Shown one piece after another: positions 33,108 to 41,480 of a DNA stretch of 64,000 bases. Origin of the DNA: Mycolicibacterium sp. CBMA 226. GTDB taxonomy: Bacteria > Actinomycetota > Actinomycetes > Mycobacteriales > Mycobacteriaceae. The position numbers were made by a program, and so were the translations under genes. The stretch covers positions 62,001 to 126,000 of the forward strand of contig NZ_VTGY01000020.1 in NCBI RefSeq assembly GCF_009729075.1. The letters run 5' to 3'. The notes under the pieces are model-generated. The model was not told the origin of the DNA and made no database searches. It worked only from the letters and a program-made list of their open reading frames with translations. Position 1 is the stretch's first letter. Each line of letters starts with the position of its first letter.

Positions 33108-33836
33108 GTGACTGATGAATCCACGGAGCCGGAGGCGACCTCGGGCACCGGGCCGGAGACGGCGAACGTCGGGCCGGAGACGACGAACGTCGGGCCGGAG
33201 ACGACCGAGAATGCCGAAGCTGCGGTAGCCGCGGAGCCCCAGGCCGCTCCACGGCGACTGCGGCTGTTGCTCGTGGTGGCGGCGCTGGTGCTGGGCCTCG
33301 ACGTGCTGACCAAGGTACTGGCGGTCAAGCTGCTGGTGCCCGGTCAACCGGTCGAGATCATCGGCGACACCATCACCTGGACGCTGGTCCGTAACTCGGG
33401 TGCGGCTTTCTCGATGGCCACGGGGTACACCTGGGTGCTGACGTTGGTCGCCACCGGTGTGGTGCTGGGCATCATCTGGATGGGCCGGCGCCTGGTCTCG
33501 TTGTGGTGGGCGCTCGGGCTGGGGATGATCCTGGGCGGCGCGGTGGGCAACCTGATGGATCGGTTCTTCCGGTCGCCGGGGCCATTGCGCGGGCACGTCG
33601 TGGACTTCCTGTCGGTCGGCTGGTGGCCGGTGTTCAACGTCGCCGATTCCGCGGTGGTGTGCGGGGCTGTGCTGCTGGTCGGGTTGTCGATGTTCGGCTT
33701 CGATTTCGACACTGAAGGCAAGCGCCCGCCGGCGGGCGAGTCCGCAGACGTGGTTGCTGCCCAACCGGATTCGGGTCCGGTGTCAGAGGCGGAGCCGGCC
33801 ACTGCGGCCGCGGACGAGGCTGACACCGGCCGATGA
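33108..33836 (+). CDS. lspA: Lipoprotein signal peptidase
   Basis: A 242-residue integral membrane aspartyl protease (SPase II) that removes signal peptides from diacylated prolipoproteins. Four membrane helices follow an unusually long, acidic N-terminal tail. Family motifs are TWTLVRNSGAAFS, GGAVGNLMDRFF (first catalytic Asp) and WWPVFNVADS (second catalytic Asp). The GTG 33108 start gives a tail containing a tandem VGPETTN repeat. The C-terminal extension after the last helix is Ala/Glu rich. The stop overlaps the next gene's ATG as ATGA. It is the Rv1539 counterpart; lipoprotein candidates in the window include the protein at 49042. Confidence 0.95.
   Translation: MTDESTEPEATSGTGPETANVGPETTNVGPETTENAEAAVAAEPQAAPRRLRLLLVVAALVLGLDVLTKVLAVKLLVPGQPVEIIGDTITWTLVRNSGAAFSMATGYTWVLTLVATGVVLGIIWMGRRLVSLWWALGLGMILGGAVGNLMDRFFRSPGPLRGHVVDFLSVGWWPVFNVADSAVVCGAVLLVGLSMFGFDFDTEGKRPPAGESADVVAAQPDSGPVSEAEPATAAADEADTGR
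33150..33206 (+). repeat. 21-bp tandem repeat in the lspA N-terminal tail
   Basis: Units at 33150-33170 and 33171-33191 differ at one base, and a partial third copy runs 33192-33205. They encode repeated GPET(A/T)NV heptapeptides in the cytosolic tail before the first helix. Copy number changes would keep frame. Confidence 0.85.
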
Positions 33837-34756
33837 GCAGCCGTTCGATGCCGGTCCCGGAAGGACTGGCCGGGATGCGGGTGGACGCGGGGCTGGCGCG
33901 TCTGCTGGGGTTGTCGCGCACCGCGGTGGCCGCGATGGCCGAAGGTGGCGGCGTCGATATCGACGGTGCTCCGGCGGCGAAGTCGGACAAACTGGTGGCG
34001 GGCTCCTGGCTGGAGGTCCGGCTGCCGGAAGCTCCGGCACCGGTGGAGAACACTCCGCAGGAGATCGAGGGCATGGGCATCCTCTACTCCGATGCCGACA
34101 TCGTCGTGGTGGACAAGCCGGCCGGGGTCGCGGCGCACGCCTCGGTGGGCTGGACCGGCCCGACCGTTCTCGGCGGGCTGGCCGCGGCGGGCTTCCGGAT
34201 CAGCACGTCGGGCATCCATGAGCGGCAGGGCATCGTGCACCGGCTCGACGTCGGGACCTCGGGCGTCATGGTGGTCGCACTGTCCGAGCGGGCATACACC
34301 GTGCTCAAGCGGGCGTTCAAACACCGCACGGTCGACAAGCGCTACCACGCGCTGGTGCAGGGTCACCCGGATCCGTCCAGTGGCACCATCGACGCACCGA
34401 TCGGTCGCAGCCGCGGAAATGACTGGAAGTTCGCCGTGACCGAGGGCGGCCGGCACAGCATCACGCACTACGACACTGTCGAGGCGTTCGTGGCGGCGAG
34501 CCTGCTCGACGTCCATCTGGAGACCGGCCGCACGCATCAGATTCGGGTGCACTTCTCGGCGCTGCACCACCCATGTTGTGGTGACCTGACGTACGGCGCC
34601 GACCCGACCCTGGCGAAAAAGCTTGGGCTCCAACGGCAGTGGCTGCACGCGCGGTCGCTGGGGTTCGCGCATCCCGCGGACGGTCGGTGGATCGAGATCA
34701 CCAGCGAGTACCCGGCGGAATTGCAACACGCTCTGGATGTGTTGCATCGGCAGTGA
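33833..34756 (+). CDS. RluA/RluD-family RNA pseudouridine synthase
   Basis: A 307-residue enzyme converting specific uridines in large-subunit rRNA to pseudouridine. It has an N-terminal S4 domain (MRVDAGLARLLGLSRTAV, about 15-70) and a catalytic domain with HRLDVGTSG, where Asp139 is the nucleophile. The KRYHALVQG and TGRTHQIRVHF blocks are the usual family motifs. The ATG overlaps the lspA stop (ATGA) and its own stop overlaps the rarD start (GTGA), so the three form a translationally coupled operon. It corresponds to Rv1540. Which rRNA position is modified cannot be read from the sequence. Confidence 0.93.
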   Translation: MSSRSMPVPEGLAGMRVDAGLARLLGLSRTAVAAMAEGGGVDIDGAPAAKSDKLVAGSWLEVRLPEAPAPVENTPQEIEGMGILYSDADIVVVDKPAGVAAHASVGWTGPTVLGGLAAAGFRISTSGIHERQGIVHRLDVGTSGVMVVALSERAYTVLKRAFKHRTVDKRYHALVQGHPDPSSGTIDAPIGRSRGNDWKFAVTEGGRHSITHYDTVEAFVAASLLDVHLETGRTHQIRVHFSALHHPCCGDLTYGADPTLAKKLGLQRQWLHARSLGFAHPADGRWIEITSEYPAELQHALDVLHRQ

Positions 34757-35679
34757 CCACTACCGCGACGGCCACTGCCACCCAGAACCGGGGACTGCTG
34801 CTCGGGCTCGGCGCCTACGGCTCGTGGGGCCTGTTTCCCGCGTTCTTTCCGCTGCTGAAGCCGGCGACTGCGTTCGAGGTGCTCGCCCACCGCATCGTGT
34901 GGACCCTGCTGCTGATGTTCGTGGTGCTGGCCGTCGGTCGTCGTCTGGGTGACCTGCGCCGCCTGTCGGGCCGCACCTGGGGCCTGCTGGTGTGCGCGTC
35001 GGCCCTGATCTCGCTGAACTGGGGCATCTACATCTACGCGGTGAGCAACGGTCACGTGGTCGACGCGGCGCTGGGCTACTTCATCAACCCGTTGGTGAGT
35101 GTGGCGCTGGGCGTCGCATTGTTCGGCGAACGGCTCAATCGCGCGCAGGCGGGTGCCCTGGCCATCGCGTGCGCCGCGGTGATCGTGCTTGCGGTGCAGG
35201 CCGGTGAGGTCCCGGCGATCGGCCTTGGCGTGGCGGTGTCGTTCGGTGTGTACGGCGCGGTCAAGAAGGTGGTGCGCGCCGACCCGCGCGTCAGCGTCGG
35301 CGTCGAGGCCGGGGTGGCCGCTCCGTTCGCGCTGGCGTACCTGGTTGTCCTCACCGCGGCCGGGCAGGCGACGGTTCCATCGCTGGGACCGGGCCACACC
35401 GTCTTGATGATGTTGTGCGGCCCGGTGACGGCGTTGCCGCTGTTGATGTTCGCCGGCGCGGCGCAACGGCTCCCGCTTGTCACCATGGGTCTGTTGCAGT
35501 ATCTGACGCCGGCGCTGCAGATGGCGTGGGGCGTCGTCGTCGGTCATGAGCCGATGCCGGCAGGCCGGTGGGCGGGATTCATCCTGATCTGGGTCGCACT
35601 CGCCGTCTTCACGGTGGACGCGCTACTGCGCAGCCGAGCGGCGATGCCGAACCCCGCCAGGGACCCCGTCGCAACGTAG
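34753..35679 (+). CDS. rarD: RarD/EamA-family transporter
   Basis: A 308-residue membrane protein with about ten helices in two EamA repeats, matching RarD (originally linked to chloramphenicol sensitivity). Signature stretches are LGLGAYGSWGLFPAFFPLLK near the start, WGIYIYAVSNGHVVDAALGYFINPL and YLTPALQMAWG. The GTG 34753 start overlaps the preceding TGA. RarD proteins are drug/metabolite-type permeases with unknown natural substrates. The gene ends just before a hairpin at 35699-35717 that probably terminates the lspA operon. Confidence 0.9.
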   Translation: MTTTATATATQNRGLLLGLGAYGSWGLFPAFFPLLKPATAFEVLAHRIVWTLLLMFVVLAVGRRLGDLRRLSGRTWGLLVCASALISLNWGIYIYAVSNGHVVDAALGYFINPLVSVALGVALFGERLNRAQAGALAIACAAVIVLAVQAGEVPAIGLGVAVSFGVYGAVKKVVRADPRVSVGVEAGVAAPFALAYLVVLTAAGQATVPSLGPGHTVLMMLCGPVTALPLLMFAGAAQRLPLVTMGLLQYLTPALQMAWGVVVGHEPMPAGRWAGFILIWVALAVFTVDALLRSRAAMPNPARDPVAT

Positions 35680-35698
35680 AGCTTGCGGCGGGCTGCCC

Positions 35699-35717
35699 CA
35701 GCTGAACGGATCAGCTG
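35699..35717. terminator. Convergent hairpin between rarD and the glycosyltransferase gene
   Basis: Perfect 7-base arms CAGCTGA (35699-35705) and TCAGCTG (35711-35717) with a 5-base loop, placed between two convergent genes. It overlaps the stop codon of the minus-strand gene. Confidence 0.5.
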
Positions 35718-36571
35718 TCGATGAGCGTGGACGGACGACTCTTGCCGGACAGCCAGGCCTGTTGTGTCTGACGGGCGATGGCGTCGTTCGCGGTTCCCGT
35801 GCCGTCCCACAGGCCCCGGTTGAACACCGTCAGGGTGGGCCAGAAGTAGGCGGCGGTGGCGCGGACCTGGCGGATCGGGATGCCGGTGGCGACGGCGGCG
35901 TAGTGCAGCCAGTAGTCGTCGGCTTTGGGGCACACCTCGATGAAGGCGTCACCACGATCCTTGAGTACCCGGAGTAGCTCTGGGGCATACGCGACCCCGG
36001 AAACGCCTGTCGCGAAGACCTTTTCGGATGGCTCCGTCGTGGTGCACAGGGGCCAGGTGTTGTACGGCGCGTCGCTGCGGATGCGTGCGCGGAACGCGGT
36101 CACTTCACCCGGCCGATGCGCGGCGAGGAGTTCCGCTAGCCAATTCGGTGGGTAATAGACGTCGTCATCTGCCGTGACGAGCGTGCGTTCCGGTTCGTCC
36201 GGCAGTATCTCGTTGACGTACGGGAAGTACTTCTTGTGCGGCCCGTAGTCACGACACCGGCGAATTTCCAACCCGCGGGCATGCAACCGTCTCAGCGAAC
36301 TTGGCGGGTCCTGGAAGGCGGCGTCGTCATCGAGCCAGAGGATCAACCGGCGTGGCTTGACGGTGCCCGCGCCGATGGTTTCGATCGTTTGCCAGACGGA
36401 CGAGAGGCGCCTGCCGAAACTCGTCAACGACACGTTGGCCGCGCCGTCGCCGACGACCGGTTCGACGGATCTGCGGTTTCGCATGCGCAGCTTCGGGCTC
36501 AACGCGCAATACTCGGCGAACGTCAAGGCCCACTCGAGTGGACCGGTTGGATCGGTACCGGTATTGCGCAT
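35711..36571 (-). CDS. Glycosyltransferase-like (GT-A fold) protein
   Basis: A 286-residue cytosolic protein with features of a GT-A glycosyltransferase: an N-terminal VSLTSFGRRL strand, ILWLDDD, and a metal-binding DDDVYYPPNWL motif near residue 135. The following ATGVSGVAY and the acidic ECPKADDYWLHY region are typical of acceptor-side loops. Similar proteins occur in polysaccharide and glycolipid clusters, but I cannot name the family. The ATG at 36571 has AAAGG about 9 bases upstream. It stands alone, convergent with rarD and separated from ugd by 1 kb, but belongs to the same glycoconjugate region. Sugar donor and acceptor are unknown. Confidence 0.72.
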   Translation of the reverse strand: MRNTGTDPTGPLEWALTFAEYCALSPKLRMRNRRSVEPVVGDGAANVSLTSFGRRLSSVWQTIETIGAGTVKPRRLILWLDDDAAFQDPPSSLRRLHARGLEIRRCRDYGPHKKYFPYVNEILPDEPERTLVTADDDVYYPPNWLAELLAAHRPGEVTAFRARIRSDAPYNTWPLCTTTEPSEKVFATGVSGVAYAPELLRVLKDRGDAFIEVCPKADDYWLHYAAVATGIPIRQVRATAAYFWPTLTVFNRGLWDGTGTANDAIARQTQQAWLSGKSRPSTLIDS

Positions 36572-37641
36572 GCCTTGCAGCCTTTCACTTGTGCAGCGGA
36601 CACAGAATTCGTCGAGTCAGGCGGGGACAGTCTATCCGTAATTCCCACATTTACTTTTTTGACGAATCAGAAAGCCCTTTCGATGACGACAGCGCCGCAC
36701 GTGTGTTTCAATTCGGGCAACCGCGAGCTGAATGCAGCGGCTTTGGTTGTGTCGTGTGATTCGAGTTATTGCCGCCGGGCGCCATCGGCGCCACGAGGAC
36801 TTCGTTGGGATTGCGGCAAATTTTCACGCACGCGATAATTGGGATGGTTTCGAGGCGTGTGCAATTACGGCGTGCGAACTTCGTGGGGCCGTCGATGTTG
36901 ACGAATGCGGCGACCATTGTTCGGGCGTGCCCAAAACTGGCAAATGTGCTGGCGCTCAAGGTGTGATCCCTCGCTCGACCGTCGAGAATTCGGGCCCGGT
37001 GTGCGCATTGCATTTCTATCGGCAAATATCGGGCCGTGCGGCGCTCTCGGCGGTAGTTGCGCTGGCGTAGGCGCCGACTATTCCGGGCGGGCCACCCTGT
37101 CGAAACGGCAAATTAGGGTCACTAATCCGCGGGGTGCGGGTGAGGGCCGTGAAGGGGCCGCCGCGTCTTCGTTGAAACCACCGCCCGCGATGACGAGAGG
37201 ATCGGCTGTCGCCGTCTGCGTTGCTCGAGCGGCCGTCAGGGCCCATAACCGACGGTTTGCGGTAACCGTCGATGCGCTTCGGCCGGCGACAGGGTATGTC
37301 GCTCGGCTAAATCTTCGGTGCGTGATGTGGTCTACTTGGCTACGACGACACAGCGTCTCCGAAGCGAAGTCTCAGGAGACTGGAAGGCAGGAAATTGGTG
37401 GCAGGCAGACCGGATCGAGCGGTATTTGACACCGGTGTCGCGCTCGACCCAGTCGATGCCTCGTGCAGTACGCGTCAGCCTTCGACGGTTCGTTTTGCTT
37501 TGCGCTTTCTATGGATTCGTGTGTTGAGGCTGTGAATGCGTGCGGCGGTCACCGCCGCCGGCTGCAGACCACGCTAAGAAGAACTCGACCGGTGGCCGCT
37601 GTGTCGTCGCAAGAGACTGCAAGAGCCTGGAGTTCAGCAAG
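36572..37641. other. Gene-free, GC-poorer 1-kb stretch between two glycoconjugate genes
   Basis: I find no convincing gene. Short frames exist on both strands (for example 36708-37025 minus, 36732-37070 plus and 36905-37429 plus), but they have no family signature and lack ribosome sites. The first 450 bases are visibly less GC-rich than neighbours and have T-runs (around 36650-36660). The region must hold the promoters of both divergent flanking genes. It may also contain decayed coding sequence or an unrecognised RNA. Confidence 0.4.
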
Positions 37642-38958
37642 ATGAAAATGAGCGTGATAGGAACGGGTTATCTTGGCGCCGTTCACGCCGCCTGTATGGC
37701 GCAGCTCGGGCATGACGTCGTTGCCTACGACACCGATGCGTCGAAGATCGCTGCGTTGTCGGCTGGGATCGCACCGTTTTACGAACCAGGTTTCGAAGAA
37801 CTGCTCGCGACAGCGCTGACCTCCGGTAGGCTGCGCTTCACCGAATCCGTGCAGGACGCGGTATCCGGAGCTGCGGTGCACTTCGTCTGTGTCGGAACTC
37901 CGCAAATGGCCGGGTCCGACGCCGCCAATATCGAGTACGTCAACAGCGCCTTCCGCGCAGTCGCTACCCATGCTGAGCGTGACGGTCTGATCGTCGGGAA
38001 GTCCACCGTGCCCGTGGGTACGGCCCAGCGGTTGGCCGGGGAAGTGGCGAAAATCTCGTCGGGACTCGAAGTGGCCTGGAATCCGGAGTTCCTTCGGGAG
38101 GGCAAGGCGATCGAGGACACGCTGCACCCGGATCGCCTCGTGTTCGGCGTCACCTCCGAATTCGCGGAGCAGGCACTCAAAGAGGTGTACAGCGGCCTCC
38201 TCGACAGTGGCACGCCCTATCTCACGGCCGACCTTGCGACGTCGGAACTCGTCAAGGTGGCCGCCAATGCCTTTCTGGCAACCAAGATTTCGTTCATCAA
38301 CGCGATGGCTGAGGTCTGCGAGATCGTCGACGCCGACGTGACGGTGCTGAGCCAGGCCTTGGGGTACGACGACCGGATCGGCAAGCGATTCCTGAACGCG
38401 GGCTTGGGCTTTGGTGGTGGTTGCCTGCCCAAGGACATCCGCGCGTTCAGCGCCCGCGCCGGCGAGCTGGGTGCCTCGGACGCGCTGCGGTTCCTGCACG
38501 AGGTCGACAAGATCAACCTGCGCCGGCGTGAGAAAACCGTCGCCGTGGCTCGCGCGCTGGTAGGCGGGGAGTTCCTCGGCAAGAGCATTGCCGTGCTGGG
38601 GGCGGCGTTCAAGCCCAACAGTGACGACGTCCGTGACTCGCCGGCGTTGAATGTCGCAGCCGCGATGCACCTCAAGGGCGCCGACGTCCGCGTCCACGAT
38701 CCGAAGGCGATCGAGAACGCCAAGACGCGGTTCCCGACCTTGGGTTACTTCGACAGCGTCGAGGATGCCTGCCGAAATGCGGATCTCATCGTGCTGGCAA
38801 CAGAATGGGACGAGTACCGCAACATCGACCCGGTCGAGTTCCGCTCGCTCGTCAGGGAGCCGCGGCTACTGGACACCAGGAATGCGATCGACCGCGAGAA
38901 CTGGTCGCGGGCGGGGTGGCAGGTGTTCTCGTTAGGACGCGGTGGATTGAACGTTTAG
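37642..38958 (+). CDS. ugd: UDP-glucose 6-dehydrogenase
   Basis: A 438-residue NAD-dependent enzyme oxidising UDP-glucose to UDP-glucuronate. The N-terminal Rossmann motif is IGTGYLG, followed by GKSTVPVGT, WNPEFLREGKA and the active-site Cys261 in GFGGGCLPKD. The C-terminal UDP-binding region has GAAFKPNSDDVRDSPAL. ATG 37642 has GGAG at 37629-37632 and removes a non-homologous 34-residue upstream extension. M. tuberculosis has a homologue (Rv0322) elsewhere, so this copy is tied to the local cassette. UDP-GlcA could feed glucuronosylation by the glycosyltransferases at 35711 or 39011. Confidence 0.94.
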   Translation: MKMSVIGTGYLGAVHAACMAQLGHDVVAYDTDASKIAALSAGIAPFYEPGFEELLATALTSGRLRFTESVQDAVSGAAVHFVCVGTPQMAGSDAANIEYVNSAFRAVATHAERDGLIVGKSTVPVGTAQRLAGEVAKISSGLEVAWNPEFLREGKAIEDTLHPDRLVFGVTSEFAEQALKEVYSGLLDSGTPYLTADLATSELVKVAANAFLATKISFINAMAEVCEIVDADVTVLSQALGYDDRIGKRFLNAGLGFGGGCLPKDIRAFSARAGELGASDALRFLHEVDKINLRRREKTVAVARALVGGEFLGKSIAVLGAAFKPNSDDVRDSPALNVAAAMHLKGADVRVHDPKAIENAKTRFPTLGYFDSVEDACRNADLIVLATEWDEYRNIDPVEFRSLVREPRLLDTRNAIDRENWSRAGWQVFSLGRGGLNV

Positions 38959-39010
38959 ACCAAGGGCTCGGTGAGGTGCTCGAGGAACAGTGACAGAGGA
39001 GGTGGGTCCG

Positions 39011-39943
39011 GTGGCGGATCAGACGATCGAAGTGATCATTCCGGTTCATGACATGGCCGGCCACCTACCGAGCCTGCTTCGGTCGCTGATCGCTCAGCTC
39101 TCCGTCGGCGATCGGGTCACGGTGATCGATGACGCATCCACCGACGACACCGCGGCGGTTGCCCGCTCGTCGGGCGCCAATGTCGTGACGCTCACGAACA
39201 GCCGCGGTCCGTACTACGCGCGGCAGGTTGTTGCGAGCAGATCCGGAGCCGACATCCTGCTTTTCGTCGACGGACGATGTCGGCCCTTGCCTGGATTGCT
39301 CGACGCACATCGTTCGATGCAGCGTCAATCTGGAGTTGCTTTGTCCTGTACCAACGTTCAGACCTTGTCCGGTCCGACCCTCGCCGCGCGCATGGCTGCG
39401 AAAATGCAGCCGTTCATGCTGCCTCGCGGAGGCGGGGCGATGAAGGCGGTCATCGGGACGGTTCCGCCGCGGCCTGACTACTACCCGACCGCCAACCTCG
39501 GAATCGATCGGATCGCGTTCGAGAAGGTCGGTGGCTTCCGGGCCATGCGTGGCGGCGGCGACCTGGACATCTGCTGGCGGATCCAGGATCAGTCGCTCGG
39601 CACGATCGCCACCGACTCCCGTGTACTGATGGAGTGGGTGCCGAGGGCATCGATCCGCGACCTGGCGAGCCAGTGGAAGCGCTACGGAAACAGCAACGCC
39701 TACATCCGCTGGGCGCACCGCAAGGAGACCGCCGGCACCGCCGACCACTCGCCGGCCGAACTGTCTCTGGTCCAAGCCTGGAAGACGCTGCGGGCAGAGC
39801 TGTGGCGCCCGCCGGCTGAGTTGATGGCCTGCGCGATCCTGGGCATGGCGTTCCAGTACGGCTATCTGTCAGCGCGCCTGAAGAGCTCGCAGTTCGAGTT
39901 GCCCGTCCATTTCGATGTGACGTCGGACGCCGACGCCATTTAG
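39011..39943 (+). CDS. Family 2 glycosyltransferase
   Basis: A 310-residue GT-A enzyme. The start has VIIPVHDMAGHLPSLLRSL, then VIDDASTDDT with the nucleotide-binding Asp residues, and FVDGRCRPLPGLL at the position of the usual DxD. RGGGDLDICWRI supplies the ED-type catalytic base region, and the C-terminal part contains one hydrophobic segment (about 270-290). GTG 39011 is preferred to GTG 38990 because AGGAGG at 38996-39001 lies 9 bases upstream. The gene follows ugd by 52 bases on the same strand, so use of UDP-glucuronate is plausible. It is convergent with the ABC exporter genes. The acceptor is unknown. Confidence 0.85.
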   Translation: MADQTIEVIIPVHDMAGHLPSLLRSLIAQLSVGDRVTVIDDASTDDTAAVARSSGANVVTLTNSRGPYYARQVVASRSGADILLFVDGRCRPLPGLLDAHRSMQRQSGVALSCTNVQTLSGPTLAARMAAKMQPFMLPRGGGAMKAVIGTVPPRPDYYPTANLGIDRIAFEKVGGFRAMRGGGDLDICWRIQDQSLGTIATDSRVLMEWVPRASIRDLASQWKRYGNSNAYIRWAHRKETAGTADHSPAELSLVQAWKTLRAELWRPPAELMACAILGMAFQYGYLSARLKSSQFELPVHFDVTSDADAI

Positions 39944-39951
39944 CTCGCGGC

Positions 39952-40746
39952 TCAGCCGTCGACTTTGCCGCCTTCGACGGCGGCCCGGTACCCGCGCAGC
40001 ATGACCGGCACGAAGACCACGCCGAGGACGCCGGCCCACAGCAGGGTGAGCAGAATCGGTTGCAGGACTTCGCCGTCCGTCGACAATGCTCGCATTGCCG
40101 CCGCGGCCGGTGCCACCGGCTGAAAGTCCGCGAGGGGACGCAGCAGCGCCGGAATCTTGTCGGCGGGGACGAGGGTGGCGAAGGCCAGACCCATGCAAAG
40201 CGACTGTGTCCACGTGAGGGTGATCCGGCCGTTCGGCTTGAGGGCGAGAGTGATCACGATCGTCGCGAACACGATGACGACGATGACCGGGATCGTCAGG
40301 TACAAGAGCAGGGCCGCCCAGCCTCCGGTGAAACGAAAACCCATCGCGTAGCCGGTTGCCGCGACGACCGCCGATGCCACGAACGTGCGCACCGCCTCGG
40401 CCAGCAGGGCGCCGGCGAGCGGGGCTGTCCGGTGCACCGGCATGAGCCATAGCCGGGTGAGCAGGCCGCTGTCACGGTCATATGGCACGGCCAGCCCGGC
40501 GCCGACGGCACCCGACATGGCACCGGCCAGCGTGCACACCGGGATCAGCACGTCCAATCCGCTGTTGCCTGTCAGCCGGACCATCGATTTGCCGACCAAC
40601 AATCCGTAGACCACCAGCAGCAAGGTGGGAAACAGCAGCGCCTGCAGCGGCACCGTCGGGTAGCGGCGCCATTGCTTGAACAGCCGGCCGGCAAAGATCC
40701 AGCTCTCAGTCATCAGTGAATGTTGTTGCTGTGTAGCCGGATTCAC
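39952..40746 (-). CDS. ABC-2 type transporter permease (DrrC-like)
   Basis: A 264-residue membrane protein with six predicted helices, the last gene of a three-gene exporter operon. It resembles DrrB/DrrC permeases, which export lipids such as phthiocerol dimycocerosate in mycobacteria or daunorubicin in Streptomyces. Helical regions begin at about residue 33 (ALLFPTLLLVVYGLL). The GTG 40746 start overlaps the upstream permease stop as GTGA; an internal ATG at 40713 (MTESWIF) is an alternative. The two permeases should form a heterodimer with the ATPase at 41477. The cargo is presumably a product of the ugd/glycosyltransferase cassette, by inference. Confidence 0.85.
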   Translation of the reverse strand: MNPATQQQHSLMTESWIFAGRLFKQWRRYPTVPLQALLFPTLLLVVYGLLVGKSMVRLTGNSGLDVLIPVCTLAGAMSGAVGAGLAVPYDRDSGLLTRLWLMPVHRTAPLAGALLAEAVRTFVASAVVAATGYAMGFRFTGGWAALLLYLTIPVIVVIVFATIVITLALKPNGRITLTWTQSLCMGLAFATLVPADKIPALLRPLADFQPVAPAAAAMRALSTDGEVLQPILLTLLWAGVLGVVFVPVMLRGYRAAVEGGKVDG

Positions 40747-41480
40747 GATTCTCGCCCTTGAAGTCGAACGGCGATGGCGCCGAAGACGACCAGCAGGCCG
40801 ATGCACCACGCCAGGCTGGTAACCAGGTTGCCCGTCGCCACAGAACCGGTGGTGAATCCGCGCAGGGTTTCGGTGATCTGCGAGATCGGCTGGTACTCGA
40901 CGAAAGAATGCAGCCACGAGGGAAATGCCTCAACGGGTGCCAGTCCGGTGGACAACATCACCAGGAGCAGCTGCGGAATCATCAACAATTGGCTGGCCAC
41001 TTCGGTCCGCCCCGCCTTGCTGCCGGTCGCGTCCGCGCCCAGAGAAAGAGCCAACGTCAGGATCAGCGCCATCACGACAAAGGCAACTGTGTAGCCCAGC
41101 CCACTGGTCAGGCGAAATCCGAACAGGTATGCGGCCAGGATCGAGGCGGCCACCGCCAGTGCGCCGCGGACGAGGCAGTACGCCATCCGCGCCATGAGTG
41201 GCGCGTAGGGGGAAATGGGCAGCGTGCGCATGCGGGAACCAAGTCCGCTCGCCTTCTCCCAGGCTGCGCGGTCGGTTGTCGTGAGGGCGCCGAACAACAT
41301 CGCCTGAACCACCACCGCGGGTAGGACGTACTGCTCGTACCCCATGTGGCCGGTGGAGATGACCCCGCGCAGCAGGAAAGTCAGGCCGATGAGCGCGGAC
41401 ACCGGCACCAGGACGGCGAAGGCAAGGTCCAGCTGACTGCGCCGCAGGGTGCGGCCCGTCAGGAGCGCGAAAGCGTTCAC
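40743..41480 (-). CDS. ABC-2 type transporter permease (DrrB-like)
   Basis: A 245-residue permease with six helices, the middle gene of the exporter operon. It starts MNAFALLTGRTLRRSQLD and has the cytosolic amphipathic stretch with RMRTLPISPYAPLMARM that is typical for DrrB-type proteins before the core helices. Its start overlaps the stop of the ATPase gene by 4 bases (ATGA), and its stop overlaps the next permease. The C terminus GAIAVRLQGRES is short and charged. It is paired with DrrC-like 39952; together they form the membrane channel. No extracytoplasmic binding protein is present, consistent with an exporter. Confidence 0.85.
   Translation of the reverse strand: MNAFALLTGRTLRRSQLDLAFAVLVPVSALIGLTFLLRGVISTGHMGYEQYVLPAVVVQAMLFGALTTTDRAAWEKASGLGSRMRTLPISPYAPLMARMAYCLVRGALAVAASILAAYLFGFRLTSGLGYTVAFVVMALILTLALSLGADATGSKAGRTEVASQLLMIPQLLLVMLSTGLAPVEAFPSWLHSFVEYQPISQITETLRGFTTGSVATGNLVTSLAWCIGLLVVFGAIAVRLQGRES

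Noticed and set aside
36708..37025. Possible 105-codon gene on the minus strand in the gene-free stretch
   Set aside because: No family similarity recognised, no ribosome site, and amino acid composition unlike neighbouring genes.
36905..37429. Possible 174-codon plus-strand gene before ugd
   Set aside because: Random-looking translation, no signature, overlaps other equally weak frames.
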